DNA from: Membranipora membranacea
Lineage: Eukaryota; Bryozoa; Gymnolaemata; Cheilostomatida; Membraniporidae
DNA length: 60,000 nucleotides
Assembly: GCA_914767715.1 (NCBI GenBank)
Contig: OU612072.1
Span: 10,418,001-10,478,000, forward strand
Direction of reading: 5' to 3'
The translations under genes and the position numbers were made by a program. This document shows, one piece after another, positions 34,460 through 47,088 of this stretch (its first letter is position 1; each line of letters begins with the position of its first letter). The notes under the pieces were generated by a model that was not told where the DNA came from, ran no database searches, and was given only the letters and a program-made list of their open reading frames with translations.

Positions 34460-35300
34460 GTAAGTATTAGTTAGTTTCAACATTATTTATAAATTGTATA
34501 TTACTTACCCTTGCATTTATTATCCCTGTTATATATCGTGAAATTAATATTGCATTATCCAAAGTATTAGTACATTATGGAGTTCTTCTTGGAGAATATT
34601 GCTTAAGATTCATTTACAATGCAGCTATGCGCTTGCTGTATGCCTGACTAACCTTACTATACAGAGTGACAGTGGAAGCATATCGTGAGAGGTATGCAAC
34701 CAACCTTGGGATATAAACCCCAGCAATGACAGTGAGGATGATTGATCACTATGAAGCACAGGAGATGGTGAGTTAGTAAGGTCAGAGGCATTGTCGGATC
34801 GAGAAAGATCACGACAGTTCACTGCTGGCAGAGTTCATATGAGATTACTTTATAATACTGAATGCAGTTTTTCGGCAGTTTGATGATTTTATTACTGAAC
34901 TACACCCTGGGGCAAATGCCCCAGGCAACTAATAAATTGCAACGCCAAGTTGTAACTGTCACACGTAACTCCCGATCGTAACTCGTAATTGTAACTCGCA
35001 ATTGTAACTGGCAATTTTAACTGGCAATTGTAACTGATTCTTCAGAGCAAAAACCACTGTTCTTTATACTGGCCTGTATAAATAGGTCGTAAAAATAGAA
35101 ACGGGTGGGATGATATGTCATTATTTTGATGGCCAACCTCCGCATTTAGATGGTAATTAAATGTGCAAAAAATGGAAGTAAATGCGGAAGAGTATAACAA
35201 TTAATCAGATTAGGACCATGGCAACCATGACAGTGCAATATAGGCGTGTCACATACAGTGTATGCATATGCCTATGGATACTGGATGTAATAAAGGCCGA
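34460..35300. other. Region downstream of the retrovirus-like block
   Basis: No coding exon. It holds a perfect hairpin CCTGGGGC-AAAT-GCCCCAGG (34906-34925) and then a degenerate repeat of GTAACTSGCAATT-like 12-13-mers at about 34950-35036. Either may mark the 3' end of the block, but no partner sequence exists upstream. Confidence 0.5.
34950..35036 (+). repeat. Degenerate 12-13-bp tandem repeat
   Basis: About seven units of the form GTAACT-N-GCAATT or close variants, directly after the CCTGGGGC hairpin. The units contain CAATTG palindromes. Confidence 0.7.
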
Positions 35301-35310
35301 CACACACGCC

Positions 35311-35384
<74 letters not shown>

Positions 35385-35385
35385 T
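35301..35385 (+). repeat. (CA)n microsatellite
   Basis: An almost pure CA dinucleotide tract of about 80 bp with a few CG interruptions. It makes a spurious Thr-His repeat frame. Confidence 0.97.
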
Positions 35386-35801
35386 ACTTGTAAGAGGGTC
35401 CAATTCAGACCAGCACAGAGCGGCTCAAACTAAACGCAGACCTTTATTTGGAAGCGACTTAATTCCATTTTCACATGAGTTCTGCAAACATGTGCCTTTG
35501 TTTGCAATTCATTGCAGTTTTGTGAACATCGTTCATGCATGGGAATAACTCTCTCACTGATTTTCTGGATTTTTCATGTGCACAGGTTTCCATCACCTAA
35601 TTGAGGACCTTGTGTATGATTCTGACTTTAATATTGTTGGGGCCAAATGAGGATATTTTCTGCATGTGCAGGCAATTCCAGAACTTCATGTTTTGCGTTT
35701 GAATCGCTTTCTGTGGTCACTATAATTTGGAGTTGTGTTCCCTGATTGTGTGTGTGTGCATATCTTTTGGTCATACAAATCTGACTGTTTCTAGCAAAGG
35801 G

Positions 35802-36177
35802 AACCATTGCAGGGCTCTCAACCACTCAGGTTTTGGACCACACCTCAGGTTACTCAGGGGAATCCGTGAAAGATCCATTTTACTCAAGTTTTGCAAAAAT
35901 TTGGTTTAATAGTGAAAATAATATGTGGTCATTTTCATGTCCAAGCACTAAAAATGCTAGTTTTTCAGAATTTTTTTAAAGATACTTTTATTTTGTTGAC
36001 ACATGTCTTCTTTTTTTTTAAACTTAATGACAGTATTCCCTGCAATAAAAACAATATTCACTAACTGCATATCCATTCCAAGTCTCAAAAACTGAGAAAT
36101 TAACTAGTTTCGTCGAGATTTCGCGCTAACGAACTCAGGTTTTTCAAGTCTCCAAGTTGAGCGCCCCTGAACCATTG
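35802..36177. mobile_element. hAT-type MITE with exact 8-bp target-site duplication
   Basis: The element is 35810-36169 (360 bp), flanked by AACCATTG at 35802-35809 and again at 36170-36177. The ends are CAGGGCTCTCAAC and, inverted, CAGGGGCGCTCAAC. A CTCAGGTTTT word occurs near both ends in direct orientation (about 35826 and 36134). The termini resemble those of the 1-kb hAT element at 20644 (CAGGGTTCTCAAC), so both may belong to related families. No transposase. Confidence 0.88.
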
Positions 36178-36881
36178 TACTTGCACATATTATTCACTCA
36201 CCAATCTCACTCGAAGACTCAATTCCTGACTGCTGCGTCACTTCCATAGCCATCGTGCCCTGCCTGGTAGTTAGGTATGTGAGTCATTGATCGGGTTGGG
36301 AGGTATTTAGGTACCGCAGCAGCGCCATTTTTGAGAATGCCGAAGCACAGTTCTCCAGGGTGAGATTGATGCTGAACACCAACTGCAATTGCCGCAGCAA
36401 AATAATCAATATTGCAGCATTTTGAACAATAACTTCACAATAAAAATTGTTCATATCAGTTTTTGGATTTTCAGGTGGTGGGGGGTTGGGGTTGGTACTT
36501 ATCGAACTGAGTTTTGTTATATAAAAAAGTACCACAAAATGCGATATGTTAGTGATACCTATACTTTGCTTTTTAAGAATATTCTTTACCCTGAAATAAC
36601 CATCGCTGTCTTCAGACTGAACTCCGCCTAAACATCTTTACCAGAAAAACGGGCATAAAACATTTCGACTGATCGTTGATAGAACTGATATTTTTTAATA
36701 TAGTACTGTCTTTCAGCTGAAATTGGCAGTTAGCTACACTACATCTAGTACATGTACAATTATTCGCTGAGAAACAAAAATTGCTATGATGTAGAATATA
36801 TTATTATGTAATTTACAGCTGTGCTACAAAAGTTGTCACCTCAGATCTGTTGAGGGTATTACTCATGGATATCTGTTGAGC

Positions 36882-37024
36882 ACAATCAATGGTTATGATA
36901 CACAACACTGGATATGATAGGGAAACCATATTTATCCCTATTTTTTTAGTGCTGAGGAGTTATGCTCTATTTTTCCATGGGAACACAATCAATAATGAAT
37001 TGATCCACACAATGACCTTGACAT
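36882..37024 (+). repeat. Dispersed repeat, copy 2 (partner at 4771-4903)
   Basis: Matches 4771-4903 in the same orientation, almost base for base over the last 85 bp. The 5' part differs by indels. Confidence 0.75.
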
Positions 37025-37506
37025 GTGCTGTCAGCCATAGTTTACTATATATCCATCAATGAAATAATGTGAAAAATCAAGGGACGCTAGGCACGATATC
37101 AGCCCCTGTCCAGCCGCTTATTATTCAAGCACAAAGAAAATTGGTGAGTGTATGTAAAAGACCTTTTAGCACGAGATGGTATTCATACTTTGTCTCCAGA
37201 ACCAGAACTTTTTATGATAAGAGACAATCATTTACCCTCAGCACTTCCATCACTTCTATAAAAATGTAAAGAATACCTATAACCCAAGATCACAAATACT
37301 TTGTTGGATGATCCAGATCTAAGCACCAGCACCACCACCACCATCATCATTTTTCCTTAAAATTATTCGTGGTTGTGACTGAACACAACCAGTCTGCTCA
37401 AATTGGATTGCTAATTTTGTTGTCGCTTCACAAGGAAGAATAGATCTGTGCTGTTAAATGAGTATGCAAACTACAGATAGCTGTTGTTCCTGAGTATGTA
37501 AATGAT

Positions 37507-38397
37507 TGATCTACAGTATGTGACAATAACTTAACATTTTTATACTTCAGTACAGTAGTCAAAATCTAATGGCCTTTACCGTGGCCAAACTTAATTTTGC
37601 CGATGCTGTAAAGGTTCTTTGAGTTTATAAATGTGATATCAGCGTCAACAGTGAATGTCTATTGCTTCCCCGACCTATACACAGAAACAGCAGCGTGAAA
37701 AAAAAGTTATTACTGAGATGTCTAAATCAGTTTAAACAAAATTGCATCCGATGAAGACCATCCTCTTTTAGTTGTGTTGTTTTCAACTGTGCAAAGGTAT
37801 CCTCTCGCCTACACACCATCTATTGCCCACCCAAGTGCAGGACAGGAAAGCATTTAAAGAGCTTTTTCCATACTACATGTCAGCCCACAACAGAATTTAA
37901 AATGTTCATTTTCATGTACCAATCCAATCCTATCCTATCGCCTGTTAATACAACAATCGTTATAATAAGCCAAACCAAACCAGAACACGTCATCATCTGA
38001 GAAAATGGAACTACATGTAACGATGAAACTACAGAGGAAAAAGGATGGAAGCATGTGACTCTAATAATTTCCAAAACTGGAAAATGAAATACCTTGGCCA
38101 AACTTATTTTTGCCTATGCCGGTAAGGTTTTTGGAGTTTTCGAGTCTATCAATGTGAGATCGGCGTCAACAGTGATTGTCAATTGCTTCCTTGACCTATT
38201 CACAGACACAGCAGCGTGAAAAAAGTAGTTATTTCAACAAGACACGTCATCATCTGAGAAAATGGAACTGCATATAATGATGAAACTACAGAGGAAAAAG
38301 GATGGAGACAGTGATGCTAATAATTTCCAATGCTTATGATTTTGACTACAGTACTGAAGCATAATAATTTTAAGTTATTGTCATATACTCTAGATCA
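37507..38397. mobile_element. Inverted-repeat element with internally duplicated body
   Basis: The ends are imperfect inverted repeats of about 55 bp sharing GACAATAACTTAA and CTTCAGTAC-GTAGTCAAAATC blocks: left from 37507, right ending 38397. Inside, segment A (about 37567-37712) is repeated directly at about 38086-38236, and segment B (about 37984-38085) is repeated at about 38240-38335, each at roughly 85 percent identity. No transposase frame. No clear target duplication; GATC flanks the TA-starting termini on both sides but is palindromic. Class II non-autonomous element is the best guess. Confidence 0.65.
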
Positions 38398-38480
38398 GCT
38401 GTGGGCAACCTGCGGCCTTTTTGCCATTGCGGCCTAACGGGTTATCTTTTGCGGCCTTATTGTGGCCTTATGCCTAAAAA
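38396..38480 (+). mobile_element. Possible solitary hAT end
   Basis: CAGCTGTGGGCAACCTGCGG is followed by several GCGGCC words, in the style of the hAT ends that begin CAG..GTGGGCAA. No matching opposite end was found, so this is a truncated element or chance. It abuts the right end of the preceding inverted-repeat element. Confidence 0.35.
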
Positions 38481-39109
38481 AGTTATTACCCATAAATTTT
38501 GATTCCTCTTTCATTATGGGAGAACCAAGTATGCATACAGGATATTTCAAAATAATGGCCGTTCTGTATTATGTATGTAGCAAAGCTTCCTCAGCCACTC
38601 TACACAAAATCATCATACCTGTGAAACTGGTGCCAACAACTTTCTCAAGTTGTTTTTCTTTCGAAATAACACAAAACAGTGACCTTAGGATGTCAAAATT
38701 ACAAAGTTCTCTAACAAAATAGTAATTTGTATTTTTTGAAAAACCGCAATTTTGGACGAAAGGCAGATTGGTATCAAGAGTCTCTTTGCTACAAGATATC
38801 CTGCATTATGGCTGAAATCTGAAAGTTGAAAGTTTATATGTGTTTTTATTTGATTGATCAATGTCAAATATTGCCAAACTGTAATGGTCTTATTGCCTAA
38901 AGAGGTAAATCTATAGATATATATTTTGATTATGTAAACATTTTTTCTTGTTGAAAATTCAGAGATACAGCAGTCGGTCATAGTATGATTGGTGATATAA
39001 GTGGCTAGCTCCTCAAGTGATGAAATAGTTTCTATTGAGCTGCTCGGTGCGCGGAGGAACCAGGCAGGAGTATATATCAGTACCTCAACTGTTTATTTTC
39101 TGCACACAG

Positions 39110-39264
39110 GCAGCAGGTGTACCTTCTCATCTCCCTATCCAATATCAAAGCTCTTCATTAAGTTTTACCAAGAAGGTTGATGGCTACCAAACTAACTATA
39201 CCAACAAGTTGGCCATGATAAGCAAAGGACCACTTCGCATATTGTTACCCTCCTTGACTTACAG
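39110..39264 (+). CDS. Candidate coding exon, family unknown
   Basis: Bounded by an acceptor (TTTTCTGCACACAG) and a donor (TACAG/GTAGTC) and open throughout, it encodes 51 residues including VPSHLPIQYQSSSLSFTKKV and ISKGPLRILLPSLTY. It enters in phase 0 and leaves in phase 2. A 39-bp splice-flanked segment at 39448-39486 (TTTATAG/ .. CTGCAG/GTAG) can follow it in phase, reading LNVVVDVPVTSC; in another frame the same segment reads VECCGGCSC. I do not recognise either. Could be chance. Confidence 0.35.
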
Positions 39265-41073
39265 GTAGTCAATTTCCATTTTGATTTTGAATTACTTTTC
39301 TTTCTGATGTTGAAGACCTCTGACAAATCTTATAGAGGTAAGTGAACATTTTATCAACAACCGATTTAACATCTAATTTCTTAGTTCAATTAAGATTTCA
39401 CAAATCACAGCACTTAAACATCAGACAATCATATATTTATTTTATAGGTTGAATGTTGTGGTGGATGTTCCTGTGACTTCCTGCAGGTAGATCAACATGC
39501 AAAGTTGTGTGGCACAAAATCAGCAAATACCATTGTGCGTTATAATGTCATCAACTCCGATGTTGTCACCATGCACTTTCAGTCAGATCGTAGTTACACT
39601 TATAAGAAATTTCAACTTTCTTTTAGATTTAGCTGAACATATCTGTTTACAACAAATAACCTGCAAATTTGGATCCGTCTATAATTCTTTGTGTATGAAA
39701 TATATCTTTATTACGTTTAACTAAAGTTTTCTGCGGACTGCAGCAATTATTTGTGGAGTAGTTTGGCTCATCTCATATTCCTTGAAGTGCATCTAATGAT
39801 GATGTTAGTGCTTGCTCAAGTCAGTATCAATCTTTGACTCATTTGTGTAGATTTTCTATATAACACCACTTGAATATTTTCCTGTTTGTAACTGTTGATA
39901 CAGTGAAAGAAAACTTTATTACTTCTGAAGCTATGATACCATAATACTGCAAAATTAGCCGTGTTGTAATTTTGTTAATTTCTTTTGATTTTATTCTCTT
40001 TGACCCAGTAAGGTGATGAGCGCTGATATGTTTACGGAATTTTTCATTTCATATTTAGTCTGAATCGAATGGTATATGTCAATAGGTATTATGTAATTGA
40101 TGGATGCACAAAACATGCTAAAAATATATATACTATAAGGGCCTTTGGCTTCCTCCCTGGAATTATGAAAGACCAACTTCAAGAACAATATGTCTTATTT
40201 AATTTTGTTGAGAAAAACTTAAATATTAAACAAGAAAAATCCCATTATTCCTTTTGCAAATTCTCTTTCAACCTTTTTTCTTCGAGAAACAGGCATACCA
40301 AACATGATTGGCCAAGCATTAATATTCTCAAAATAAATATATTATTGCAAAATGTTAATATATACAACTATTTCTTACTAGAATGAAGCAGTTATCTCTT
40401 GTTTCTTTTAATCTAAATACATAAGCAGTCATCTAAAAACTCATCTACGAAAACATTACTATGGCAGAATTACAGAATTTTATGAGATTTTATTCGAAAC
40501 ATAGCTTCTAAATTTAAGTTTAGTTTATTGTAGCCATCGGGGTGTTTGGGCTGCTGATGCTCGTGGTGCAGAACCAGAGATTATACCATGGATTATCATT
40601 TTTGTGTATATTGCCTATCAGTGAAGGCACATTGTAAGTAGATTCATATTAAGTGGTGTCTAGTTGAATGGTACATTTAAGGCTTGTGGAGCAGGACTTA
40701 AGATACTGGTGGTCAATTATGCCGTGAGATGGCACACCCATACAATACAATGATTTAAGTAGCTGGATTATTTTGACGGGCACGGTGTAGAACACAGCTT
40801 AAGTACGATCTGCATTGAATACTCCATATAGTCTGCATAGGTACAGCTTTAACAAGCCCTACACACACTGTGATCTACCGATTTTCAACCAGTGATCAGA
40901 AAAGAGGACAGTTGTTTGACGCCCTTAAACACAACATATGGGACAACAAGAAAACACATAGCTTATCAATATGCGATAGCAGAGCTAATGCGTAGGTCCC
41001 AATCATGATTGATTACAAGTATTCATGTAAAGGTAAAGTGAATATCCAAGTGTGATAATCCTATGTTATTCAG

Positions 41074-41208
41074 GAGTGGAAGGTGAGCATGTGCTAGCCT
41101 GTACATTCACATTAACCAGACCAAAGGTCACAAATATAAAGGGTGATCATGTGTGGGTTAGCGAGCGCCAATCTACAATGTTGATTGTGTGGGCAAGCTG
41201 TGTGAGAG
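41074..41208 (+). CDS. Candidate coding exon, phase 1/1, family unknown
   Basis: Sits between TTATTCAG and GAGAG/GTAGGC and is open in one phase only (1 in, 1 out), encoding 44 residues that include EGEHVLACTFTLTRPKV and VWVSERQSTMLIVWASCV. Phase 1/1 symmetry and the alternating hydrophobic pattern suggest a beta-rich extracellular module exon. No neighbouring exon with matching phase was confirmed; a splice-flanked segment at 40534-40633 leaves in phase 2 and does not fit. It lies just 3' of the PAN/WSC gene on the opposite strand. Confidence 0.4.
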
Positions 41209-41817
41209 GTAGGCAGCTCATATCATCTAATTTTATGTCCATTTAAAAATCAAATATGGATATGTAAGTACACAAAACATCAATGAGGCCAATCATAGAC
41301 CACAGTTGTGAAGATTATGGAGAAAAATAATATAATAAATTTTGTGCTCTTGGTAATCAGTGCTGAGTTAAATGAAGAATCACCAAGTAATAGAAAAATT
41401 GGTACACAAAGTTTAACCTATCAACTTGTAAAAGATATGTAGCGGTTTTTGTGGCCCAGAATTATTGTTACAACATAATTATTGGACAACACTGAGGTGT
41501 GAAGAGAAAAACTGTGTGCTGTGTTAGAACAAACTGCTCTTTTTCAATCATGCTATTTGAATCTACTGAAGCTATTATGATGGTACATATGAACAAAAAA
41601 ATTTGAGATAAATGTCTGCTTATAATGGTTTATGGGGTAGAGAAATATATTTCCTGAACGCAGTTTGGCTAGTGTTCATCGTTTTCTACCCTGACAGCTA
41701 CAATAACCGCTTGGAGCACTTCAAACTTAAGCTTAACCTATGCCACTGCCTTGAAATTGGTCCTCTTCTTGACCCTGACCCTGAAACTGACTGGGGCCCT
41801 AACCCTGACCTCACAAC

Positions 41818-41823
41818 TTTATT
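41818..41823 (-). terminator. Polyadenylation signal of the PAN/WSC gene
   Basis: AATAAA on the minus strand about 50 bp past the stop at 41872-41874. Confidence 0.6.
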
Positions 41824-41871
41824 GATTTTCATTCGCACAGAAACTTGTTTGCCCGATATTGTCCTGAAATT

Positions 41872-44800
41872 TCAGCAGTTGAGTGTTGAGTAATACACCA
41901 CACCCTCAGCATAGACAAACTCTCCTTGTAGTAGGAACTGATCAGCTGTACCTAACTGACATTCCCCTGTAGATATGTAGTAGTTCACAGCTTCACACGA
42001 CTCGGTTTCTGTGCACCTGACGACACACTCAGATTCGGAGGTAACTGTGTAGGTGTGCTGAGATAATGAGGTCTTTAGTTTGTTTCTCCAAATGCAGAAC
42101 TGTATTTCCGAGCTTGAATACTCTACATAATCATAAATAGGCAAAAATGCATCAAGGTAAACCCTCTGAAAGAAGTGGCACTTATGTTGCCAATATCAAA
42201 ATGTATTTAAACAAGTTAAGATTATAAGTTGATGATAATGATAAGATGATAAGTGATGATGTCAGCAGTTAAGTGAGAGAACAGTTATATATTCGAATAA
42301 TTTTTCTCAGCTGAAACCATTATTTATGCTATTATCAGTTTAGTCATTTGCTTATCGTCAGTTTGGGTTATTACAGTTCTGGTTGATGCCTTTTTTTGAG
42401 AGAAGCCTAGCCTGTGTAAGTGGAAATTTTTGCCCCTTTAGAAAAGATGATGTTGTTTTTTAAACTTTCATCGACTGCACAGACAAAAGAAGCCTCAAAC
42501 AAAACCAAGGGTAAACAGGATATCCAGGTATCTCAGGGATTTTAATTTGTCGTTGAATCTACTTGACCATTAATTCTACATCTGATAATCACAATTTTCT
42601 CATAGGTGCCTGCATCCCAGATTATCTGAGCACTGCTACTTTCCTCTGCGCGAGGCCAATCATGAAATCTATCAGCTCCTAAGGAAAAGACGCAATTGAA
42701 ACCTTATCCCAAAGGAAAAGGCTAACTAAGCAGTTAGGAGGTTTAGTTCCCCAATGCTTGATGAAATCATCACACTTACCAGGCATAGCAACAGTCCAAA
42801 CAGCAGCTTTAAAATCTCCTCCGCAATTCTGCGATGAGTTTCCTGGACACTGGTAGATATGACATTCATCATCAGGTATCTTTGCTTCATTGTCAAGGTT
42901 ATTCCCACATGTACAATATTCTCTTCCTGCTACACCAGCCACAGCAAAGCCTATACCATAAAGAGAGGTGCTTGCTTCTAGATCTGAATGTCTCATCAAT
43001 ATCATCCATAATTGAACTTAGAAAGCATGTTATAGTCGGGTAGTTATTGTGATGAAGATTTTTAAGATTTGCATAGGGAAAATTGCTAAGCTCTTTTGAG
43101 TGTGACATAGTAGTGGTGCTTAGAGTTCTCCCTTTAAAAGGAATTGACCCTGCATGACGATGACATCTGTTTGGCTGACCCCAGTAATTATTTATCCTGT
43201 GGATTTAACAATTGTTGTGTGTGAGATTGTTTTTTGTGCATATAGATTGCATTAATCTATACAAAATTGAACTTTTCCCAATTCAATTTTGAATGTTCGG
43301 ATGCAGTGAATGCAGTAAAATGCTGAGCAATAACTCAATTGATAGTAGCCGATGAACTATTTTTCATACCGCTGCTATGCAATAAAGTGAGCAAATGTAA
43401 AGAACTGTGTCATCACGTCATTATGAATGAAAATAGCTGTGAACGACACTGAGGTTGCATTAAATAGACAATAGTTTCCATTCAACAGTATTTACATGTT
43501 TATTATTTCTTCAATACCTAATCAATTTTATTAGCTTAAAGGCTAACCAAAGACCAATGCATGTTACAGTCAGATTACATTAACAAAAGTAACTGCCTGG
43601 CTATTACATTCATTGGCCTTTCGTAGTCTTTAAAACAAAATTATTAAATCAATAGCATTCCTACCTTCTTCTTCGCACCATACCAGGCAAATATCCACGT
43701 TGTTGTTAGAATAATATTTGAAGGTGGGGAATACATCCTGACTGTAAGGAAAACATCCTTGGTATTGCTGAACTGAAATTAGAGAAAAACCAGGCAATAA
43801 TACTGTTCCATTCTTCAGCTGAAAATATCTATAAATGGACCATAGTAATGGAACAGCGATCGGAGCAATATAATCACTTTGCTGAAAGATATCAAATTGT
43901 TTATAATGATGCCATTACCTGATATATGAACAACGTAGTATGGGGAGGCGGGTCGGAATGTTTTGAATATGATTTAGGATCGTTGAGTAATATGGAAAAA
44001 ATTTGCCAACACCTAAGCATAAAGGAGAGAATTCTAAATCGCAAATGTAAATAATCTTAGGTGAAAAATGTATCTCTGTCTAACTATAAGTATAATGGAT
44101 CTGATGTGGCATAACTGGCAGCACAATATGTTTGATGAGATTAAAATCACTGAAATTCACTTTTGAGGTGAGTTGACACATTGTTTATGTCTAGATCCTC
44201 AACATTTTTAACTTCTATGTCAAACTCTGTTTCAGTTAAACTTGGTAATGAGAGCATAAGGCAAGACATACATCAAACTACTCACCTTGGGCCTGTGTTA
44301 AGGTCAGAGTAGGTGCTGAAATTTTAACAAAAACTTTTGAAGTTGTGTCTGCTTCAAGAGTGCCCAGCCCCAACAGAGTCAGACTACTCAGGTGACACCT
44401 CCTGTACAGTTTCTCATACATGTAGGCAGCGCATTGAGCTTGTCGGGAGCATATCAGTTTGCAGCACCATTGGTTTGTGGCATTCATAGATGTAGTGTAA
44501 TTCAGGAGTACCACATTATCATACAAAGTGTATTGATCCTGTTCTAAAATCAATGATAATGTTATTTGTTGCCTCTATATGATATCCTCATGGTATCTGA
44601 TTCCAATTCGATAGCACTTACACCAGCTTAAAAAATTCGTAATTCAAAAGGAATACTTATCCGTAAGTAAGACACCAGTTATTAGCTGATATAATTTCAG
44701 CTCTTGATACTCATATGCAGTTCAATTCAATTTGGACATCACAATATTATATTTATTAAGGAAGACCATTTTTGTGGCAGCAGCTAAGTGCTTACCGAAG

Positions 44801-46029
44801 ATTCCCTCTCAATACTGAGAAATGATGAAATTTAGAAATTCATCAACTATAATACAGGCCAAATTCTAGGCAAGCTATATAACCATGTTTTCCATTGATC
44901 CAAGCCATAGAAACTCCTTTTTTTTCATAATAGAGTCATTCGATAATCACCATAACATATCTGTTGTTTTCAATGTAATAAGATTCTGAAGAGAAGTTTC
45001 AAGTTAGAAGTGCATTCTTATCGATTTCTAAGTAGGAATTCAAGGATTTTCTATGCATACTAAGTTATTTAATATATTTATTCTCCCTTTTATCAAGAAC
45101 CCTCTGGAGTATTTAGTACATAGGTGAATGTTTTGACCGCCTTGACACTAGAATAAAACCTGATCTCATAAAAATTGTTGTATCTGACAGAATAAGTCCG
45201 TGATGATGTAAATTTATGAAAGAAAATTACCTATTTTAAAAATAAGGAAATAAAGGCACGAGTTTCATTGAAAATGAACTGAAATTTTTTTACTAATCTC
45301 AATCGCAGTACTTGGCAACAGTTTGTGCAAACTGTCTCTATCACTATTTTGTTACCTTTTTGGTAGACTTTTCTGGAACTATCGGCGATATCGTAAACTT
45401 GTGGCTGTTGTGAAGACATCTGACACAACGAGGATGACGTGTATATAAATGCACTGCAGCAGGTGGTCTTGTGGCAGAAGTAGGCACAGGAAGTAACTGA
45501 AGAAACAGCAATTTCACTCTCAACCGCAATTTTGCTATGCGAAACTTGGGTATAGCTTAGATGAGCGTGTGCGTAGCTTGAATCTATTTGCAGCCACGAA
45601 TAAAACTGAAATGATAAGAATATGAAAGAAAAGTAGGACTGACTGTCATACTTCTAACCTAATCTCTCAAAGTAACATTAAGTTATTCAAAAGTCTTTAA
45701 AATTCTTGAGGATAGAGTTACCAGGTTCATCGCTTGCACACACAGTTACAGTTGCATTCATAGGTTGAATTTCAAGTGGTGCTCATATCATCTTACATGG
45801 TCGCCTTCAGGAATCATGTCTATGTTATGTTATTGACAGTGCATAGTTATCAGCTGAATCCATGACAAATCTAAAAAACATATTTGGGGAGATCCCGCAA
45901 TGTGGAGTGATTGGGGATGTGGAATTCTTGGGCAATAAACAGATAATGACAGGAACAAAATGCTAGGAAGTATAGTTGGGTTCAACTCACCATCGCTAAA
46001 GTAATGTATCTCAACTTTTGAACCTCCAT
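41872..46029 (-). CDS. Secreted PAN-PAN-WSC-PAN domain protein, six exons, complete
   Basis: Exons on the minus strand: 45991-46029 (13 codons from ATG, phase 0 out), 45356-45605 (PAN), 44286-44543 (PAN), 43665-43772 and 42780-42950 (the two halves of a WSC domain), 41872-42122 (PAN, TGA stop). Every later junction is phase 1 and all borders are GT/AG. They join into 359 codons including the stop. The N-terminus, completed across the first junction, looks like a signal peptide. The WSC domain starts QYQGCFPYSQD and continues GREYCTCGN and CPGNSSQNCGG as expected. PAN exons show paired cysteines such as CAYFCHKTTCCSAF and CEAVNYY. No transmembrane segment. WSC and PAN domains bind carbohydrate or protein ligands, so an extracellular binding role is likely; the specific ligand is unknown. 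Confidence 0.78.
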
Positions 46030-46760
46030 CTTAATGTTCTAGCAACGTTGAAACACTTATTGATCCACAACTGTGATTTGAATCTACTAAACTCCTACTG
46101 ATGATGCTTCTTTGAGACAGGATAATTTAATCTTGGATATGAAATTAAAAATTCAATGACAGGTATCAAATTTTAACAAAGTTGAAAAACTTTTAAATTG
46201 TATTGATATTCAACTGTCTTTGTAATCTGCTAAGTTCCTACTGATAGTGTATCTTGGACACATGAGGATTTTTCTTGGAATGTTAAATTGAAAACTCAAT
46301 AACAGGTATTGAGTTTCAGCTTCAAAACCTTATAGGATCTAGTATAAATCAAAAATGGAAATGTGTGAATTGGTTGCAGTTATTTATCAGCTCAATTCAT
46401 CAATTATGCATCATGGTGGATGGAAAAACAGTGTTAGATGCTATTTTGTAATCAACACTACTCGAAGATTCAAGTTTCTTAAAATAATGATTACAACACA
46501 ATGTGTGTTTCATTCTTTTTAGGAATTTTGTTCAATCAATAGAAGTAAGAAGACAATGAACTTCTTGGCATTAGATCCAATTGACCACCATTCCTATTAG
46601 AGAACATAATATACTGATATACAATAATGTTTCTGATATTGTCAGCAAACAATCTAGGTGCCTAAAACTGGCAAATCATACATGTCCACCTTACTAACCA
46701 ACAAACACCTCCCAGGTTTAGTACCTTGAGCTAGCTTCTGGAACTGATTATGTCACTTTG

Positions 46761-46897
46761 TATTAAGGTCATGCTTCGCCCAATTTTTTTGGGGTTTCTC
46801 AATGCACATGATCAAAGAAGTCGTAATAAATGCCATAATGCAACACTGAATTTCAGCAACATGTCACTATTGTCCATATACAAAGACATTGCAAAAA
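46761..46897 (+). repeat. Repeat shared with 50938-51099
   Basis: Similar to 50938-51099 in the same orientation, sharing ATTAAGGTCA, TTTCAGCAACA and ATGTCACTATTGTC. It lies just upstream of the PAN/WSC gene, and the partner lies just upstream of the decayed copy, which supports a segmental duplication. Confidence 0.65.
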
Positions 46898-47088
46898 ATG
46901 CAGTCAATACAAAAAGACAACCCTTATATCATGCAGCCATAACAACAATAATTTTCAATGATTTGATTTGACTTGAAAAAAAGATGGCATTAAAATTCAC
47001 ATACTGATAGCTAAACCATCGGTGTTGACAATGCTATAGAGAAAGTGAGCTGTGTCAATTTTTGTCAAAGGTGGACAAATGTGATTAC

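Noticed and set aside
28241-35300. LTR pair around the retrovirus-like block
   Set aside because: Side-by-side reading of both flanks found no shared block longer than chance; no primer-binding site or polypurine tract was convincing.
35182-35433. ORF with a long Thr-His repeat
   Set aside because: Translation of the (CA)n microsatellite.
41765-41815. Interstitial telomere-like CCCTGA/CCCTAA words
   Set aside because: Only a few irregular units mixed with other text, not a telomeric array.
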